From NCBI GenBank assembly GCA_040385245.1, contig JAZKHT010000001.1, forward strand, positions 124,001 through 188,000: a DNA stretch of 64,000 bases, written 5' to 3'. The translations under genes were made by a program, and so were the position numbers. This document shows positions 38,919 through 47,820 of the stretch, piece by piece. Source of the DNA: JAZKHT01 sp040385245 (GTDB lineage Bacteria; Pseudomonadota; Alphaproteobacteria; Rhodobacterales; Rhodobacteraceae). The notes beneath the pieces were generated by a model. It was not told the DNA's origin and did no database searches. It saw only the letters and a list, made by a program, of their open reading frames with translations. Each line of letters starts with the position of its first letter. The stretch's first letter is position 1.

Positions 38919-38978
38919 GCTGGTCTCCTCCCGTCGTGTGAGCAGAGACTGCGCTGAAGTCTTCGCGTTGGTCAAGAA

Positions 38979-39016
38979 TATTTTCGCTTTATGCGCGTTT
39001 CGCGAAAAAACGAACA
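38979..39016. promoter_or_regulatory. Candidate GlpR operator in the glpD-glpR intergenic region
   Basis: The 277-bp gap between glpD (-) and glpR (+) contains TATTTTCGCTTT (38979-38990), the perfect palindrome TTTCGCGAAA (38998-39007) and AACGAAC just after (39009-39015). Repeated TTTCG/CGAAA half-sites resemble the WATKYTCGWW element recognised by E. coli GlpR. Control of both divergent genes from here is likely. No other gene is seen in the gap. Confidence 0.5.
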
Positions 39017-39195
39017 TTTGCGCGCGCAGAAATGCAAATTCTTCCTGAATATCAGCCGGTTGGTCCAAACCGCACGAAAACGCGCGCCCGTTCTTGCCGC
39101 ATTGCGGCAGCGCAAAGACGGTGACAGGGCGAAAAACCCGTGACAGAAGCAAAGGGAATGGCACCGCCGCGCATCCGCACGCAAAGGAACCTGAC

Positions 39196-39957
39196 ATGGC
39201 GCTCAGCTTTCGACAGACCGAGATACTGGAGCTGGCCCGCGCCGAAGGGCGGGTGGTGGTCGAAGATCTGGCGCAGCGGTTTGACGTCACCTTGCAGACG
39301 ATCCGGCGCGATCTGTCGGAACTGGCGGATGCAGGGCACCTGGACCGCGTGCATGGCGGGGCGGTGGCGCGGACAGGCGTGGCCAATATCGGATACGAGC
39401 AACGCCGGCGCATGAACGAGGCGGCAAAGGCCGCCATCGCACGCGCCTGCGCACAGGCGATCCCGGAAAACTGTTCGATCATCATGAACCTTGGCACCAC
39501 GACCGAGGCTGTGGCGCGCGAACTGCTGACCCATCGCAACATAACGGTGATCACGAACAACATGAACGTGGCCAATATTCTGGTCGCCAATCCGGGCTGC
39601 GACATCATGGTGGCGGGCGGCGCGCTGCGACGGATCGACGGCGGACTGGTCGGCGAATTGACCACGCAGTTCTTTGAGCAGTTCAAGGTCGATGTCGCCG
39701 TGATCGGGACGTCGGCGCTGGACCATGACGGCGACCTGCTGGACTTTGATCTGGCCGAGGTGCGGGTGTCCAAGGCGATCATCCGGCAGGCGCGGCGCAC
39801 CTTTCTAGTGGTCGATCATTCCAAGCTGGACCGCTCCGCCCCTGCGCGACTTGCCTCCCTGTCGGAAATCGACACGGTATTCACAGACCGCGCCCTGCCA
39901 AACGATCTGGCGCGGAAATGTGCAGAATGGGGCACCTCTGTGCATGTGGCCGAATAG
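39196..39957 (+). CDS. glpR: DeoR/GlpR-family transcriptional repressor
   Basis: The ATG at 39196 follows AAGGA and gives MALSFRQTEILELARAEGRV, the standard DeoR N-terminus. The 253-residue protein has a DeoR winged helix (residues 5-60: VVVEDLAQRFDVTLQTIRRD, LSELADAGHLDRVHGGAV) and a sugar-phosphate-sensing domain (75-235) with NLGTTTEAVARELL and VITNNMNVANIL. It is expected to bind glycerol 3-phosphate and release the glp promoter. It is divergently transcribed from glpD, the typical arrangement. Confidence 0.94.
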   Translation: MALSFRQTEILELARAEGRVVVEDLAQRFDVTLQTIRRDLSELADAGHLDRVHGGAVARTGVANIGYEQRRRMNEAAKAAIARACAQAIPENCSIIMNLGTTTEAVARELLTHRNITVITNNMNVANILVANPGCDIMVAGGALRRIDGGLVGELTTQFFEQFKVDVAVIGTSALDHDGDLLDFDLAEVRVSKAIIRQARRTFLVVDHSKLDRSAPARLASLSEIDTVFTDRALPNDLARKCAEWGTSVHVAE

Positions 39958-40092
39958 GGGTCGCCCGCGCGCAGCCATTCTGGACGACGCAACCGACTTG
40001 CGATAAGAAATGCGGCAAATTGATCTTCTCGTCCGGCGCGTCTGCCATTTTGTCCAGCGCCCCCGTCGGACCCCTAGCGAAAGATAGCCCCC

Positions 40093-41190
40093 GTGTCCTT
40101 CAGACTTCACAAGGTTGTGGCGTTGCTCGTTCTGATTGCGGCGGCTGTCTGGATCGGCACGGGCGAGTTTGCCGCCGTGGGCAGTCATAACGCCAACGCC
40201 GAAGAAGCCCCAACCCCAGTGCCGCAGGCCGCCCCGGCCGCCTTGCGCACTGTGGCCGCCGTCGTCCCGGTCTTTGCCGGACATGCCCGCGAAATCCGGC
40301 TGTCTGGGTCCACGGAACCCAACAAGCGCGCGGTTCTGGCGGCGCGGTCCGATGGGGTGGTGCAGACGCTGACGCTGGCGCAGGGGGATGCAGTCACGGC
40401 GGGCACCGTGGTGATGACGCTGGAAGGCCCCGAGATGCGCGCCCGCGCCGACATCGCCCAGATCAACTTTGACCAGCGCGAACGCGAACTGGCCGTGGCG
40501 CAACGCCTGTTTGACGGCGGCAACACGCCCGAAATCCAGTTGACCAGCGCCCGGTCGGCCCGGGATGCGGCAAAGGCCGAACTGACTCTGGCCCGCGCGA
40601 CGGTCGACCGTCTGGCCCTGACCGCGCCGTTCAACGGCGTCGTTGACGCGGTGGAGGTCGAGCGGGGTGAATGGGTGCAGACCGGGACCCCCATCGCCAC
40701 CATCCTGTCGCTGGATCCCATCGCCATCCGGGCCGAAGTGTCCGAACTGGACGTCGGTCATGTGGCCACCGGTGCCAAGGCGCGCGTGCGTCTGGTGAAC
40801 GGGGTCGAGATGGAGGGGACAATCAGCTTTGTCGCCCGCGAATCCTCGGCCGAGACGCGGACCTTTCCGGTTGAAATCGAACTGCCCAACCCTGATGGCG
40901 CGATCCCCGGCGGCATGACGGCCGAGGTCGATCTGTATGCCGATCCGGTGCAGACCGTGACCGTGCCCCGGTCGGTGATCACCCTGTCGGAAAAGGGTGA
41001 AATCGGCCTGCGTGTGGTCGGTGCGGACAATGTGGCGCGGTTCGTCACGGTGGGCATCGTCGATGACATTGACGAAGGTCTTGTCCTCACCGGCGTGCCC
41101 GACGACGTTCGTATCATTGTGTCGGGTCAGGATCTGGTCCGCGACGGCGATCAGGTGATCGTCGCGGATGCAGCGCAGGTGCAGCCGTGA
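40093..41190 (+). CDS. RND efflux periplasmic adaptor subunit
   Basis: Starts at GTG 40093 (VSFRLHKVVALLVLIAAAVW) with a single N-terminal membrane anchor/signal helix (residues 8-25). The 365-residue membrane-fusion protein shows the lipoyl half EIRLSGSTEPNKRAVLAARS and VEVERGEWVQTGTPIATIL, a helical hairpin between (IAQINFDQRERELAVAQRLF), and a beta-barrel/membrane-proximal region. It links the RND pump encoded next (GTGA overlap at 41187) to an outer-membrane channel that is not in the window. A 135-bp gap separates it from glpR. Confidence 0.92.
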   Translation: MSFRLHKVVALLVLIAAAVWIGTGEFAAVGSHNANAEEAPTPVPQAAPAALRTVAAVVPVFAGHAREIRLSGSTEPNKRAVLAARSDGVVQTLTLAQGDAVTAGTVVMTLEGPEMRARADIAQINFDQRERELAVAQRLFDGGNTPEIQLTSARSARDAAKAELTLARATVDRLALTAPFNGVVDAVEVERGEWVQTGTPIATILSLDPIAIRAEVSELDVGHVATGAKARVRLVNGVEMEGTISFVARESSAETRTFPVEIELPNPDGAIPGGMTAEVDLYADPVQTVTVPRSVITLSEKGEIGLRVVGADNVARFVTVGIVDDIDEGLVLTGVPDDVRIIVSGQDLVRDGDQVIVADAAQVQP

Positions 41191-44100
41191 GGATCGTTGA
41201 AACCGCCATCGCGAATGCCCGGCTGACCCTGTCGGTGCTGGTGTTCCTGATGCTGGCCGGGGCGATGGCCTATGTCAGCATCCCGAAAGAGGCCGAACCC
41301 GACGTCCAGATCCCCATCATCTATGTCAGCATGGGGTATGCCGGCATATCGCCCGAGGACAGCGAGAGGTTGCTGCTGCGCCCGATGGAAACTGCGCTGA
41401 AATCCATCAGCGGGATCAAGAAGATGGACAGCACCGCCTATCAGGGCGGCGGCAACGTGGTGATCGAGTTTCAGGCCGGTGCCGATCTGGACAAGGCGCT
41501 GGACGACGTGCGCAACAAGGTGGCGCAAGCCCGGCCCGAACTGCCATCCGGCGCGGACGAGCCCAGCGTGAACGAGGTCAACATCTCTGAATTCCCGGTG
41601 CTGGTGATCACCCTGTCGGGCGATGTGCCCGAACGGGTGCTGGCCGCAGCAGGCCGCGAGTTGCGCGACCGGATCGAGGAATACCCCGGCGTTCTGGACG
41701 CGGCCCTGCAAGGCGTGCGCGACGATCTGGTCGAGGTGATCATTGATCCGTCACGGCTGGCGTCCTATGGCCTGCGCCCCGACACGCTTATCGCGGGGTT
41801 CAATGCCAACAACCAGTTGGTGGCCGCAGGCGCGCTGGAAGGGACCGAAGGCCGCTACGCCATCAAGGTGCCGTCGCTGATCGAAACCGCCGAGGATGTG
41901 GCGAATCTGCCCATCATCTCGACCGACTCGGCCATTGTGCGGGCGGGGGACATCACCACGATCCGCCCCACCTACAAGGATGCCGAAACCATCACCCGCC
42001 TGAACGGCGCGCCCGCTGTCGCGATCGAGGTGTCAAAGCGCACGGGCGCGAACCTGATCGAAACGGTCGACGCGGTGAAAGCGATCACCGGGACGTTTCA
42101 ACCACTGCTGCCGCCCGGAACGCAGGTCAGCTTCAGTCAGGACAAATCCAAGGACATCCGGCAACTGCTGACCGATCTGCAAAACTCGGTCCTGACGGCT
42201 GTGATCCTTGTGTTCATCGTGATCCTTTATGCGCTGTCGGGGCGGGCGTCGATTCTGATCGGGCTAGCGATCCCGGCGTCGTTCCTGATGGGGATGCTGG
42301 CGCTGTCGCTGGCGGGGCTGACGGTGAACATTGTGGTCCTGTTCTCGTTGATCCTTGCGGTCGGCATGCTGGTGGATGACGCGATCATCGTCACCGAATT
42401 CGCCGAACGCCGCATGTCCGAAGGCATCGACAAGCGCGAGGCGTTCGCCATGGCGTCGCACCGGATGGCGGGGCCGGTCATTGCGGCCACGCTGACGCGG
42501 ATTGCCGCGTTTTCGCCCTTGCTGTTCTGGCCCGGCATCGTGGGCGAGTTCATGAAATACATGCCGATCACGCTGATCGTCACCTTGTCCGCCAGTCTGG
42601 TCTATGCGCTGATCTTTGTGCCGACGCTGGGCGCGCTGATTGCCAAACCGTTCAAGGAACCGCCGCACAAACGGGATGGGGCCTATATGTGGGTCGTAGG
42701 CCGGGCGGTGCGGCATCCGGTGATCGTGCTGGTGCTGGCCTGCGGACTGCTGGTGTCGGTGCCCTACGCCTATGGCAAATACGGCAAGGGCGTCGAATTC
42801 TTTCCGAACGTCGAGCCGGAGTTCGGCCTGCTGTATGTCAAGGCGCGCGGCAACCTGTCCATCGGTGAAAAGGATGCACTTGTCCGTCAGGCCGAGGCGC
42901 GGATCCTGGGCTGGCCCGGCATCGCCACGGTCTACACCCGCTCGGGCAAGGCCGGGGGCGGCGGGAACGAGGTCGCTGCCGACGTGATCGGGGTGATCCA
43001 GTACGAATTCGTCGATTGGCGCGAACGCAAGCCCGCGTCGCAGATATTGGCCGATCTGCGCGAGGCGATGGTTGGCATTCCCGGTGTCGACGTTGAGGTG
43101 TCGGTGCCGCAGGCGGGGCCGCCCACCGGCAAGGCGATCCAGATCCAGTTGTCGGCCGCCAATCCCGCCGGACTGAACGATGTCGCGCGGCGGGTGGCGG
43201 ACCAACTGGCCAACATGCCCGACGTGATCGACATCGATTCCGGTCTGCCGCCGCCCGGCGTGGATTGGGAGTTGCGCGTCGACCGGGGCGCTGCCGCGCG
43301 GTATGGCATCTCGCCCGGCACGGTGGGGGCGATGGTGCAGCTTGTGACCAGCGGGCTGAAGCTGTCTGATTATCGCCCGGCGGGGGCGGATGACGCCGTA
43401 GACATCGTGCTGCGCCTGCCCGAAGATCAGCGCACACTGGTGGCGCTGGATCATCTGCGCATCCAGACGGCGAACGGGTCGGTGCCGATCTCCAACTTTG
43501 TCACCCGCGTTGCCGCCCCCACCACGGGGCAGTTGAAGCGGATCGACGGGCAGCGCACCGTGACCGTGCAGGCGGGCATCCGCGAAGGTGTGCAGGCCGC
43601 CCCCGTGCGCGAAATGATCACCGCGCAGATGGAAGAGGCGAACCTTGATGCCGCCGGCATCCGCTGGAAACTGGCGGGCGAGGATGAAGAACAGGCCGCC
43701 GCCGGGGCGTTTCTTGGCAAGGCGTTCGGGGCAGCGATGTTCCTGATCTTTGGCGTGTTGCTGGCGCAGTTCAACAAGTTCGTTTCGGTCTGGCTGGTGC
43801 TGTCGGCGGTGATCATGTCCACCATCGGGGTGTTCCTTGGCCTGCTGATCATGGGGCAGCCCTTTGGCGTCGTGATGACCGGTATCGGCATCATCGCGCT
43901 GGCCGGGGTGGTGGTGAACAACAACATTGTTTTGATCGACACCTATGACACGCTGCGCCGCGAAGGCATGCCCAAGATCGACGCCATCCGTGAAACCTGC
44001 CGCGAACGGGCGCGACCGGTGGTTCTGACGGCCTTGACGGCGATTTTGGGGGTGCTGCCCATCGCCTTTGGCCTGAACCTTGAACTGATGAACCACGAGA

Positions 44101-44279
44101 CGACCTTTGGCGCGCCATCGACCCAGTGGTGGATTTCACTGTCCAGTGCCATCGTCTTTGGTCTGGCCTTTGCGACGGTACTGACGCTGGTGGTCATCCC
44201 GTCCCTGCTGATGCTGGTCACGCGCGGGGATGGGGTGCGCAAGCGGCGGCGCTGGTTCGGGCTGCGCGCGGCGGTCTGA
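41187..44279 (+). CDS. RND efflux inner-membrane transporter (HAE1/AcrB-like)
   Basis: A 1030-residue protein, full length for the family, starting at GTG 41187, which overlaps the adaptor stop. It has 12 predicted helices and two large periplasmic loops. Conserved regions are MLAGAMAYVSIPKEAEPDVQ at TM1/loop, VVLFSLILAVGMLVDDAIIV in TM4 with the two adjacent Asp residues of the proton relay, and GIGIIALAGVVVNNNIVLID in TM10-11. It probably exports hydrophobic compounds with proton antiport. Substrates cannot be inferred; no regulator gene is adjacent. Confidence 0.94.
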   Translation: MRIVETAIANARLTLSVLVFLMLAGAMAYVSIPKEAEPDVQIPIIYVSMGYAGISPEDSERLLLRPMETALKSISGIKKMDSTAYQGGGNVVIEFQAGADLDKALDDVRNKVAQARPELPSGADEPSVNEVNISEFPVLVITLSGDVPERVLAAAGRELRDRIEEYPGVLDAALQGVRDDLVEVIIDPSRLASYGLRPDTLIAGFNANNQLVAAGALEGTEGRYAIKVPSLIETAEDVANLPIISTDSAIVRAGDITTIRPTYKDAETITRLNGAPAVAIEVSKRTGANLIETVDAVKAITGTFQPLLPPGTQVSFSQDKSKDIRQLLTDLQNSVLTAVILVFIVILYALSGRASILIGLAIPASFLMGMLALSLAGLTVNIVVLFSLILAVGMLVDDAIIVTEFAERRMSEGIDKREAFAMASHRMAGPVIAATLTRIAAFSPLLFWPGIVGEFMKYMPITLIVTLSASLVYALIFVPTLGALIAKPFKEPPHKRDGAYMWVVGRAVRHPVIVLVLACGLLVSVPYAYGKYGKGVEFFPNVEPEFGLLYVKARGNLSIGEKDALVRQAEARILGWPGIATVYTRSGKAGGGGNEVAADVIGVIQYEFVDWRERKPASQILADLREAMVGIPGVDVEVSVPQAGPPTGKAIQIQLSAANPAGLNDVARRVADQLANMPDVIDIDSGLPPPGVDWELRVDRGAAARYGISPGTVGAMVQLVTSGLKLSDYRPAGADDAVDIVLRLPEDQRTLVALDHLRIQTANGSVPISNFVTRVAAPTTGQLKRIDGQRTVTVQAGIREGVQAAPVREMITAQMEEANLDAAGIRWKLAGEDEEQAAAGAFLGKAFGAAMFLIFGVLLAQFNKFVSVWLVLSAVIMSTIGVFLGLLIMGQPFGVVMTGIGIIALAGVVVNNNIVLIDTYDTLRREGMPKIDAIRETCRERARPVVLTALTAILGVLPIAFGLNLELMNHETTFGAPSTQWWISLSSAIVFGLAFATVLTLVVIPSLLMLVTRGDGVRKRRRWFGLRAAV

Positions 44280-44282
44280 CGG

Positions 44283-45311
44283 GTGACGGAAACGATAACC
44301 ACTGTGGACGGCCTGCTTCGGGCCGGTCTTGCATCGCCGCTGGACCGCGCAGCGCTGGAGTCTGTCGCCGACACCTTCCGCATCCGCATCCGCATCACGC
44401 CCGCCATGCAGGGCGCAATGTCAGACGGCGTGGCGCGTCAATTCGTGCCCGCCCCACAAGAACTGATCCAGCGGGATGGAGAGTTGTCCGATCCCATCGG
44501 GGACGCGGTCCACAGCCCGACACGCGGGCTGACGCACCGCTATCCCGACCGGGTGATCCTGCATGCCACGCAAACCTGCGAAGTTTATTGCCGCTTTTGC
44601 TTTCGCCGCGAAACCGTGGGCGATGATGGCACGCTGCCAGACGCCGATCTGGATGCCGCCATCGACTATATCCGCGCCACCCCCGCCATTTGGGAAGTGA
44701 TCCTGACAGGCGGCGATCCGATGGTGCTGTCGCCCCGGCGGCTATCGGCGCTGCTGGAACGGTTGGCGCAGATCGACCATGTCGAGGTGATCCGTTTTCA
44801 CACCCGCGTGCCGGTGGTCGCCCCGCAGCGCATAATGGACGATCTGATTGCCGCGTTGCAGGTCCGCCCTGCGGTTTATGTGGTGATCCACACCAACCAC
44901 GCCGACGAACTGACGCCCGACGCCTGCGCGGCCCTTGCCAGATTGACGCGGGCAGGGGTTCCCTTGTTGTCGCAGACGGTGTTGCTGAAGGGCGTCAATG
45001 ACAGTGCGGCCGCGCTGGGCACGCTGTTTCGGGCGCTGATCCGCAACCGGGTGAAACCCTATTACTTGCACCATTGCGACCTTGCGCGCGGCACGGGGCA
45101 CTTCCGCACCACGATTGCCGAAGGCCAGCAGATCATGGCGGAACTGCGCGCCAGCCTGTCGGGCATCTGTCTGCCGACCTACGTCCTGGATATTCCCGGC
45201 GGGCATGGCAAGGTGCCGATCGGGCCGGTCTATCTGGGGCCGGGGACCGATCCCTATCTGGTCCGCGATCACCGCGGCAACCTGCACCCCTACACCGATC
45301 CGGCGCGCTGA
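44283..45311 (+). CDS. Lysine 2,3-aminomutase-family radical SAM protein (KamA/EpmB-like)
   Basis: Starts at GTG 44283, three bases after the RND pump. The 342-residue protein has the radical SAM motif CEVYCRFC (C-x3-C-x2-C) near residue 101 in TQTCEVYCRFCFRRETVG, EVILTGGDPMVLSPRRL, HTRVPVVAPQRI and the PLP-binding lysine in DIPGGHGKVPIGPVYLG near residue 308. The length of about 340 aa matches EpmB, which beta-lysylates elongation factor P together with EpmA, rather than catabolic lysine aminomutase (about 415 aa). Neither efp nor epmA is in the window, so the pathway is not proven. Confidence 0.88.
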   Translation: MTETITTVDGLLRAGLASPLDRAALESVADTFRIRIRITPAMQGAMSDGVARQFVPAPQELIQRDGELSDPIGDAVHSPTRGLTHRYPDRVILHATQTCEVYCRFCFRRETVGDDGTLPDADLDAAIDYIRATPAIWEVILTGGDPMVLSPRRLSALLERLAQIDHVEVIRFHTRVPVVAPQRIMDDLIAALQVRPAVYVVIHTNHADELTPDACAALARLTRAGVPLLSQTVLLKGVNDSAAALGTLFRALIRNRVKPYYLHHCDLARGTGHFRTTIAEGQQIMAELRASLSGICLPTYVLDIPGGHGKVPIGPVYLGPGTDPYLVRDHRGNLHPYTDPAR

Positions 45312-45353
45312 CAGGGTCTGCGCGTCGAAGCCCGCAAACAATGAGGTAACCCT

Positions 45354-46226
45354 GTGCCCGCCATACCGCCTGTCGTTCTTGTCGCCGGAAGCCTGCATCA
45401 TGACATCATGATCGAGGCCGACCATCTGCCGCGCCGGGACGAAACCGCTGTGGGCACGCGCTGGTATCCAAAGTTCGGCGGCAAAGGTGGCAATCAGGCA
45501 ATCGCCGCGCAGCGCGCCGGTGGCGCGGCCCGCATGTTCGGGGCGGTTGGAGTCGATGCTTTTGGCGCGTTCCTGACCGATGCGTTGTCAGCCGCGTCGG
45601 TCGATCTGCGCTTTGTGCGCCAGATCGCAGGGACAGGGTCGGGGATGAGCGTGGCCATACAGGACCGCGAGGGCGACTATGCGGCCACCATCGTATCGGG
45701 CGCGAATCTGCATCTGCGGGCGGATGATCTGATGGATGCCGCCTTGTGGCAGGATGTGGAGATCCTGATCCTGCAAAACGAAATCATGGAAAGCGTCAAT
45801 CTGGCAGCGGCAGCGGCGGCCCGTGCGCGCGGGCTCAAGGTTCTGCTGAACGCCGCCCCGGCCCGCGCCTTGTCGCGCGATCTGCGGGCGTGCGTCGACA
45901 TCCTTGTGGTGAACGCGGTCGAGGCCGAAATGATGGGAACCCCACCCGTGACCGATCTTGCGACAGCCGCACACGCCGCCCGCGAACTGGCGGCGCAGTT
46001 CGACAGCGTGATCGTGACAGCGGGGGGGGCGGGCCTTGCCGTCTGGACGCATCTGGACGAGCGGTTCACGATACCGGCGCAAAACGTGGTGGTGGCCAGC
46101 ACCCATGGCGCGGGTGACATGTTCGTCGGCACGCTGGGCGCACACCTTGCCAAGGGCGATGGGTTCGAGACGGCCTGCCGCGCCGCCTCAATTGCGGCTG
46201 CGCTGCACGTGGCAGGCAAAGGGTGA
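45354..46226 (+). CDS. rbsK: PfkB-family carbohydrate kinase, ribokinase-like
   Basis: GTG 45354 start. The 290-residue protein follows the ribokinase plan: SLHHDIMIEADHLPRRDETA, FGGKGGNQAIAAQRAGGA (substrate-binding GG) near residue 42, and STHGAGDMFVGTLGAHLAKG near 250 containing the catalytic Asp of the PfkB signature DTxGAGD (here STHGAGD). It probably phosphorylates ribose or a related sugar or nucleoside. No ribose transporter or pentose gene is adjacent; it follows the KamA-like gene by 42 bp. Confidence 0.87.
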   Translation: MPAIPPVVLVAGSLHHDIMIEADHLPRRDETAVGTRWYPKFGGKGGNQAIAAQRAGGAARMFGAVGVDAFGAFLTDALSAASVDLRFVRQIAGTGSGMSVAIQDREGDYAATIVSGANLHLRADDLMDAALWQDVEILILQNEIMESVNLAAAAAARARGLKVLLNAAPARALSRDLRACVDILVVNAVEAEMMGTPPVTDLATAAHAARELAAQFDSVIVTAGGAGLAVWTHLDERFTIPAQNVVVASTHGAGDMFVGTLGAHLAKGDGFETACRAASIAAALHVAGKG

Positions 46227-46327
46227 CGGACGGTGGTCCAGAACGGCCGTGCCAATCGACCGTCCCGATGCTAAACCGACCGCATTGGTCCCCTGTGCCC
46301 GGGGCAAACCGGGGTGGAACGTGATCT

Positions 46328-47758
46328 TTGGCAGACCTTTTACGGACATTGCAGCGATACCTGCCGCAGGCGGTGTGCGGGCTATTGGTGTTCGTGCTTG
46401 TGTCGTTCTATTTGCCGCAACTGGGCGTCGGGCTGCTGGCCGATTACGACGAATATTACACGTATGAGCGAACACAAGGCATCGTTGATCGCGGTGATCT
46501 CTGGACGCTTTATTCCAACAACCTGCCGACCTTCCGCAAGCCGCCGCTGCAGTATTGGGCCGGGGCGGGATTGTTGCAGCTTGGGGTGGGGCCGTCTTTT
46601 GCCTTGCGGTTTCCGTCCTTTGTGGCCGCGATTGGAACGTTGATCCTGACCGGGGTGCTGGCGGGTCTGCTGTCTGATCGCAGGGGTGTGGCTGCGGCGC
46701 TGGCGATGCTGGCCCTGTCTGCGTCAGGGCTGTTCTGGGAGTCTGGCCTGACCGCCATGCTGGACAGTGGCGCTGCGTTCTTTGCGCTGGCGGCGGTGGT
46801 CTGTGCCATTCTGACGCTGCGGGATGCGCGGTACTGGTGGGTCTTGGCGCTGGTGATTGGGTTGGGCGCGCTGCAAAAGGCGCCGATCGGACTGGCGCTG
46901 GTCGTGGCGGCGCTGCCCTTCCTGCGCCTGCAATCGGGTGGGCGGCACATCGCCGGGGCGGCGATTTTGGTCGCACTGTTGGTGGCAAGCTGGCCCGCGC
47001 TGCAAATCGCGCTGCACGGGCAAGGATATCTGCGGTCTGCCATCGTGAACGAGATGGTCGCGCGGTTTCAACCGGTGGCCGATGGGACCGGGGGGCGCCT
47101 GGCGCAGTGGGTCGGCTGGCTGTGGGACGATCTGGGGCCGCTGTGGCCGATCGCCCTGCTGGCCACGCTGGCACTGCCGACAGGCGCGCGTCGACGCGAG
47201 GGTTTCATCGTTGTGGCATCCTGCGCGCTGATCCTGCTGGCAATGACGTTGGCGGGGGGGCGGCTGTTTGAACGGTATCTGGTGATCCTGCTGCCGCTGA
47301 TCGCGGCCGGTCTGGGGGCAATGGCTGCGCGCTTGCCGATGCCTGTCACGGTGTTGGCGGCGGCAGTCGGCCTGTGGCTTTGGGGTAGTGCCGCCTTTCG
47401 GCCCGTGGGGGAAGAGGCCCCCGCCTTTGTGGACCAACTGCCGCTGATGCAGGGCTTTCGTGCGGCGGTGGGGCCAGACGATACGCTATTGTTTTGCGTC
47501 TGGGACCGTGAAGACCGCATCATCCATCCCGGTGCGCTGACGGTCTATGCCAGCGCGGGCAAACCGTTCTTCAACATCTGGTATCCCGACAGTCTGGCCG
47601 CTGACATCGAAGGCGGGGTGATCGAACCACCCTATCGCGGGTTGTGCAGCGATGCTGCATTTGGCCAGTTCACCGCGCTGTATTTCGGTGCGGACGTGCA
47701 GCAGGCCGATGCGGGCTGGGTGCATTGGCGGTCTGATGGCCTGACACCCCGCCAGTAA
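46328..47758 (+). CDS. GT39-like glycosyltransferase (ArnT/PMT superfamily)
   Basis: Starts at TTG 46328 (LADLLRTLQRYLPQ), about nine bases after GTGGA; other starts inside helix 1 are less likely. The 476-residue integral membrane protein has about ten helices and a first periplasmic loop with the acidic motif LADYDEYYTYERTQG followed by FRKPPLQYWAGAGLLQLG, the pattern of the ArnT/PMT family that transfers sugars from lipid carriers. A soluble C-terminal tail (about residues 375-476) follows. The acceptor could be lipid A, a glycan or a protein; not determinable. The 101-bp gap before it shows nothing else. Confidence 0.82.
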   Translation: MADLLRTLQRYLPQAVCGLLVFVLVSFYLPQLGVGLLADYDEYYTYERTQGIVDRGDLWTLYSNNLPTFRKPPLQYWAGAGLLQLGVGPSFALRFPSFVAAIGTLILTGVLAGLLSDRRGVAAALAMLALSASGLFWESGLTAMLDSGAAFFALAAVVCAILTLRDARYWWVLALVIGLGALQKAPIGLALVVAALPFLRLQSGGRHIAGAAILVALLVASWPALQIALHGQGYLRSAIVNEMVARFQPVADGTGGRLAQWVGWLWDDLGPLWPIALLATLALPTGARRREGFIVVASCALILLAMTLAGGRLFERYLVILLPLIAAGLGAMAARLPMPVTVLAAAVGLWLWGSAAFRPVGEEAPAFVDQLPLMQGFRAAVGPDDTLLFCVWDREDRIIHPGALTVYASAGKPFFNIWYPDSLAADIEGGVIEPPYRGLCSDAAFGQFTALYFGADVQQADAGWVHWRSDGLTPRQ

Positions 47759-47794
47759 GCCTGCGGTGAAAATCAGACTTGGCAGGCAATAATA

Positions 47795-47820
47795 ATTCCA
47801 TTATCCACGAAATATGGAAT
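47795..47820. promoter_or_regulatory. ArsR-type inverted repeat overlapping the start of the fused arsRC gene
   Basis: ATTCCAT (47795-47801) and ATGGAAT (47814-47820) form a 7-bp inverted repeat with a 12-nt spacer; the right arm contains the ATG start codon. The sequence is AT-rich in a GC-rich region. ArsR-family repressors bind such dyads, so binding here would block both transcription and access to the start; the assignment is inferred. Confidence 0.5.

Noticed and set aside
38919..39800. In-frame N-terminal extension of glpD by 294 codons antisense to glpR
   Set aside because: The extension has arginine/serine-rich shadow composition, overlaps glpR on the other strand, and the GTG at 38918 has a strong ribosome binding site and gives the normal GlpD N-terminus.
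42264..44096. 610-codon minus-strand open frame opposite the RND pump gene
   Set aside because: Histidine/glutamine/arginine-rich shadow typical of antisense to GC-rich genes; the plus-strand RND protein is complete and conserved.
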